A stretch of DNA of 64,000 bases from Leisingera sp. ANG1. GTDB lineage: Bacteria; Pseudomonadota; Alphaproteobacteria; Rhodobacterales; Rhodobacteraceae. The notes beneath the pieces were generated by a model. That model did no database searches, was not told the DNA's origin, and worked only from the letters and a program-made list of their open reading frames with translations. Where the stretch lies: NCBI RefSeq assembly GCF_000203975.2, contig NZ_AFCF02000008.1, forward strand, positions 434,001 through 498,000, given 5' to 3'. The translations under genes were made by a program, and so were the position numbers. Numbering within the stretch: the stretch's first letter is position 1; the number at the start of each line of letters is the position of its first letter. This document shows positions 63,123 to 64,000 of the stretch, one piece after another.

Positions 63123-63599
63123 CTATACTCCGGCAGCCAGACCGGGCCGGTGGCGGGGGCGAAGGGTGTGCCAGACTGCCCCCTCAGGCGGGTTGACGAT
63201 CTCGTACATGTAGACCCGCTTGTTGTACCAGTTGACGATCTTTTCCTGCCCGTCTTCGAACACCACAACGCAATAGCTGCCATCCGCCGGATCACAGCTG
63301 TCCTTGCCCAGCAAGGTTACAATGACGGGATCGGCCAGGTGCCGTTTGAACAGCACGGTGGCTTTGGTCATTTTACCCGAGGCATAAAGCCCGCCGGCAA
63401 AAAGTGCCGCCGCCAGAAGAATGAAACCGCCGCCCGAAAAGTTCCGGAACGGGTTGGACTTTGCGAGGCCGGGGCCAAAGGCCACAAAAATCATCCGGCC
63501 GAAGAAACCGACAAACGCAATGGTTCCGAACATGACAAATGTGCTGGTCACCTCTTGCGAGCCCGCGGCCACCGCCGACGGATCAATACCTAAATCCAA
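63123..63599 (-). CDS. Unknown small membrane protein, TTG start
   Basis: 158 aa, not recognised. Two hydrophobic segments: about residues 19-45 (FVMFGTIAFVGFFGRMIFVAF) and 57-74 (GGFILLAAALFAGGLYAS), then a C-terminal domain with a cysteine pair (DSCDPADGSYC) and VVFEDGQEKIVNWYNKRVYM. The start is TTG 63599, supported by ggaga 7 nt upstream; ATG near residue 23 would remove most of the first helix. Inner-membrane location is inferred. It is last in the window on the minus strand and ends against the scoB terminator. Confidence 0.7.
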   Translation of the reverse strand: MDLGIDPSAVAAGSQEVTSTFVMFGTIAFVGFFGRMIFVAFGPGLAKSNPFRNFSGGGFILLAAALFAGGLYASGKMTKATVLFKRHLADPVIVTLLGKDSCDPADGSYCVVVFEDGQEKIVNWYNKRVYMYEIVNPPEGAVWHTLRPRHRPGLAAGV

Positions 63600-64000
63600 T
63601 CTCTGTCTCCAATGACTTGTACGTCTGAAAATACCGGTCAGAAATCAGTCAACTGGGGCAGCAACAAGGCCAGCCGTCAGGGACACCGGCAATTTTCCGA
63701 AAAAACGCAGCGTCAGCCTGATCAAAGGCTTAGCGCACCTAGGGTCAGGACCGCGCAGCCATCGGACAGGACCAACGGCGGCGTCATGCGCGCCCCCCCC
63801 GGAAACGCAGCAGATTTGGCCGCCGGGGGCATTTTGCCCTTGGCGGTTTTTCCTTGCAGGTCCCTGTTTCTTTTCTTCGGTCCGTTCGGTTGTGCCTGAG
63901 GTCCCAATTAAGGGGGCGGCGCCGCCGGGGTGGAGGTGGACAGACCCCACAGGGGGCCTGCTCGGACAAGCTCGCTTGGACGACCCCCTTTTTATCAGGG
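63600..64000. other. 401-bp non-coding end of window
   Basis: No convincing gene. It holds a run of eight C (around 63793-63800), the palindrome ggcggcgccgcc (about 63915-63926), and aaggggg (about 63909) facing cccccttttt (about 63981), which could fold into a large hairpin. Promoters for the minus-strand gene at 63123 and for a gene beyond the window could lie here, but I cannot point to them. Confidence 0.4.

Overview
The window looks like ordinary chromosome of a Roseobacter-group alphaproteobacterium (Rhodobacteraceae; Leisingera, Phaeobacter or Ruegeria would fit, but this is judged from gene content and protein style, not from a search). GC is high (roughly 62-66 % in most genes). Typical neighbourhoods are present: tldD next to ctaC-ctaB-ctaG-ctaE-SURF1, glyS and glyQ separated by a DUF6446-like gene, folB-folP-glmM, and many roseobacter-style conserved small membrane proteins. 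About 60 protein genes are supported. I see no tRNA, rRNA, CRISPR array, transposase or prophage gene.

Layout. 1-4.5 kb: end of a secreted peptidoglycan-binding protein, lipB, a degenerate alpha/beta-hydrolase-like protein and a HIT protein. 4.7-9 kb: ctaD (oxidase subunit I) behind a perfect FNR-type box, DUF2244, YqeY, carA. 9-16 kb: a GspE_N/GT2 glycosyltransferase, GntR regulator, HAD nucleotidase, UbiH-type hydroxylase, M50-type membrane protein and a class V aminotransferase. 16-20.5 kb: two overlapping Lrp genes divergent from ilvC, then two related DMT exporters flanking an unknown protein. 20.5-31.8 kb: glmM/folP/folB, a SleB-type wall hydrolase, ppdK, glyS, a DUF6446-like gene, an AT-richer orphan and glyQ. 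32-44.4 kb: a SPOR/PG-binding/degenerate-trypsin protein, SDR, DUF1178, EcsC, two acetyltransferases, flavin reductase, SulP, PRC-barrel, a repeat-containing membrane protein, and mtnP-apt. 44.5-54.7 kb (minus strand): GlcD-type oxidase, metallo-beta-lactamase-fold protein, RimJ-like, M16 peptidase, thrC, SURF1 and the ctaC-B-G-E cluster. 54.8-64 kb: tldD, dprA, topA, a TetR/VOC divergon, scoAB and a small membrane protein.

How it fits together. The main coherent system is the aa3 cytochrome c oxidase. Subunit I is encoded at 4.7 kb, and subunits II and III, heme O synthase, the CuB chaperone and SURF1 are encoded about 50 kb away. Each locus has a perfect TTGAT-N4-ATCAA box in its upstream region, which suggests shared oxygen control. 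mtnP and apt form a methylthioadenosine/adenine salvage pair. folB-folP-glmM is an operon with overlapping or closely spaced genes.

No obviously new defence or mobile system is present. The most interesting signals are: three copies of a 154-170 bp palindromic repeat with GC-rich ends lying 3' of genes; a separate element with 20-bp perfect inverted repeats; two multidomain proteins whose catalytic residues are replaced; twin palindromic operators at a TetR/VOC pair; and a membrane protein with internal near-identical repeats.
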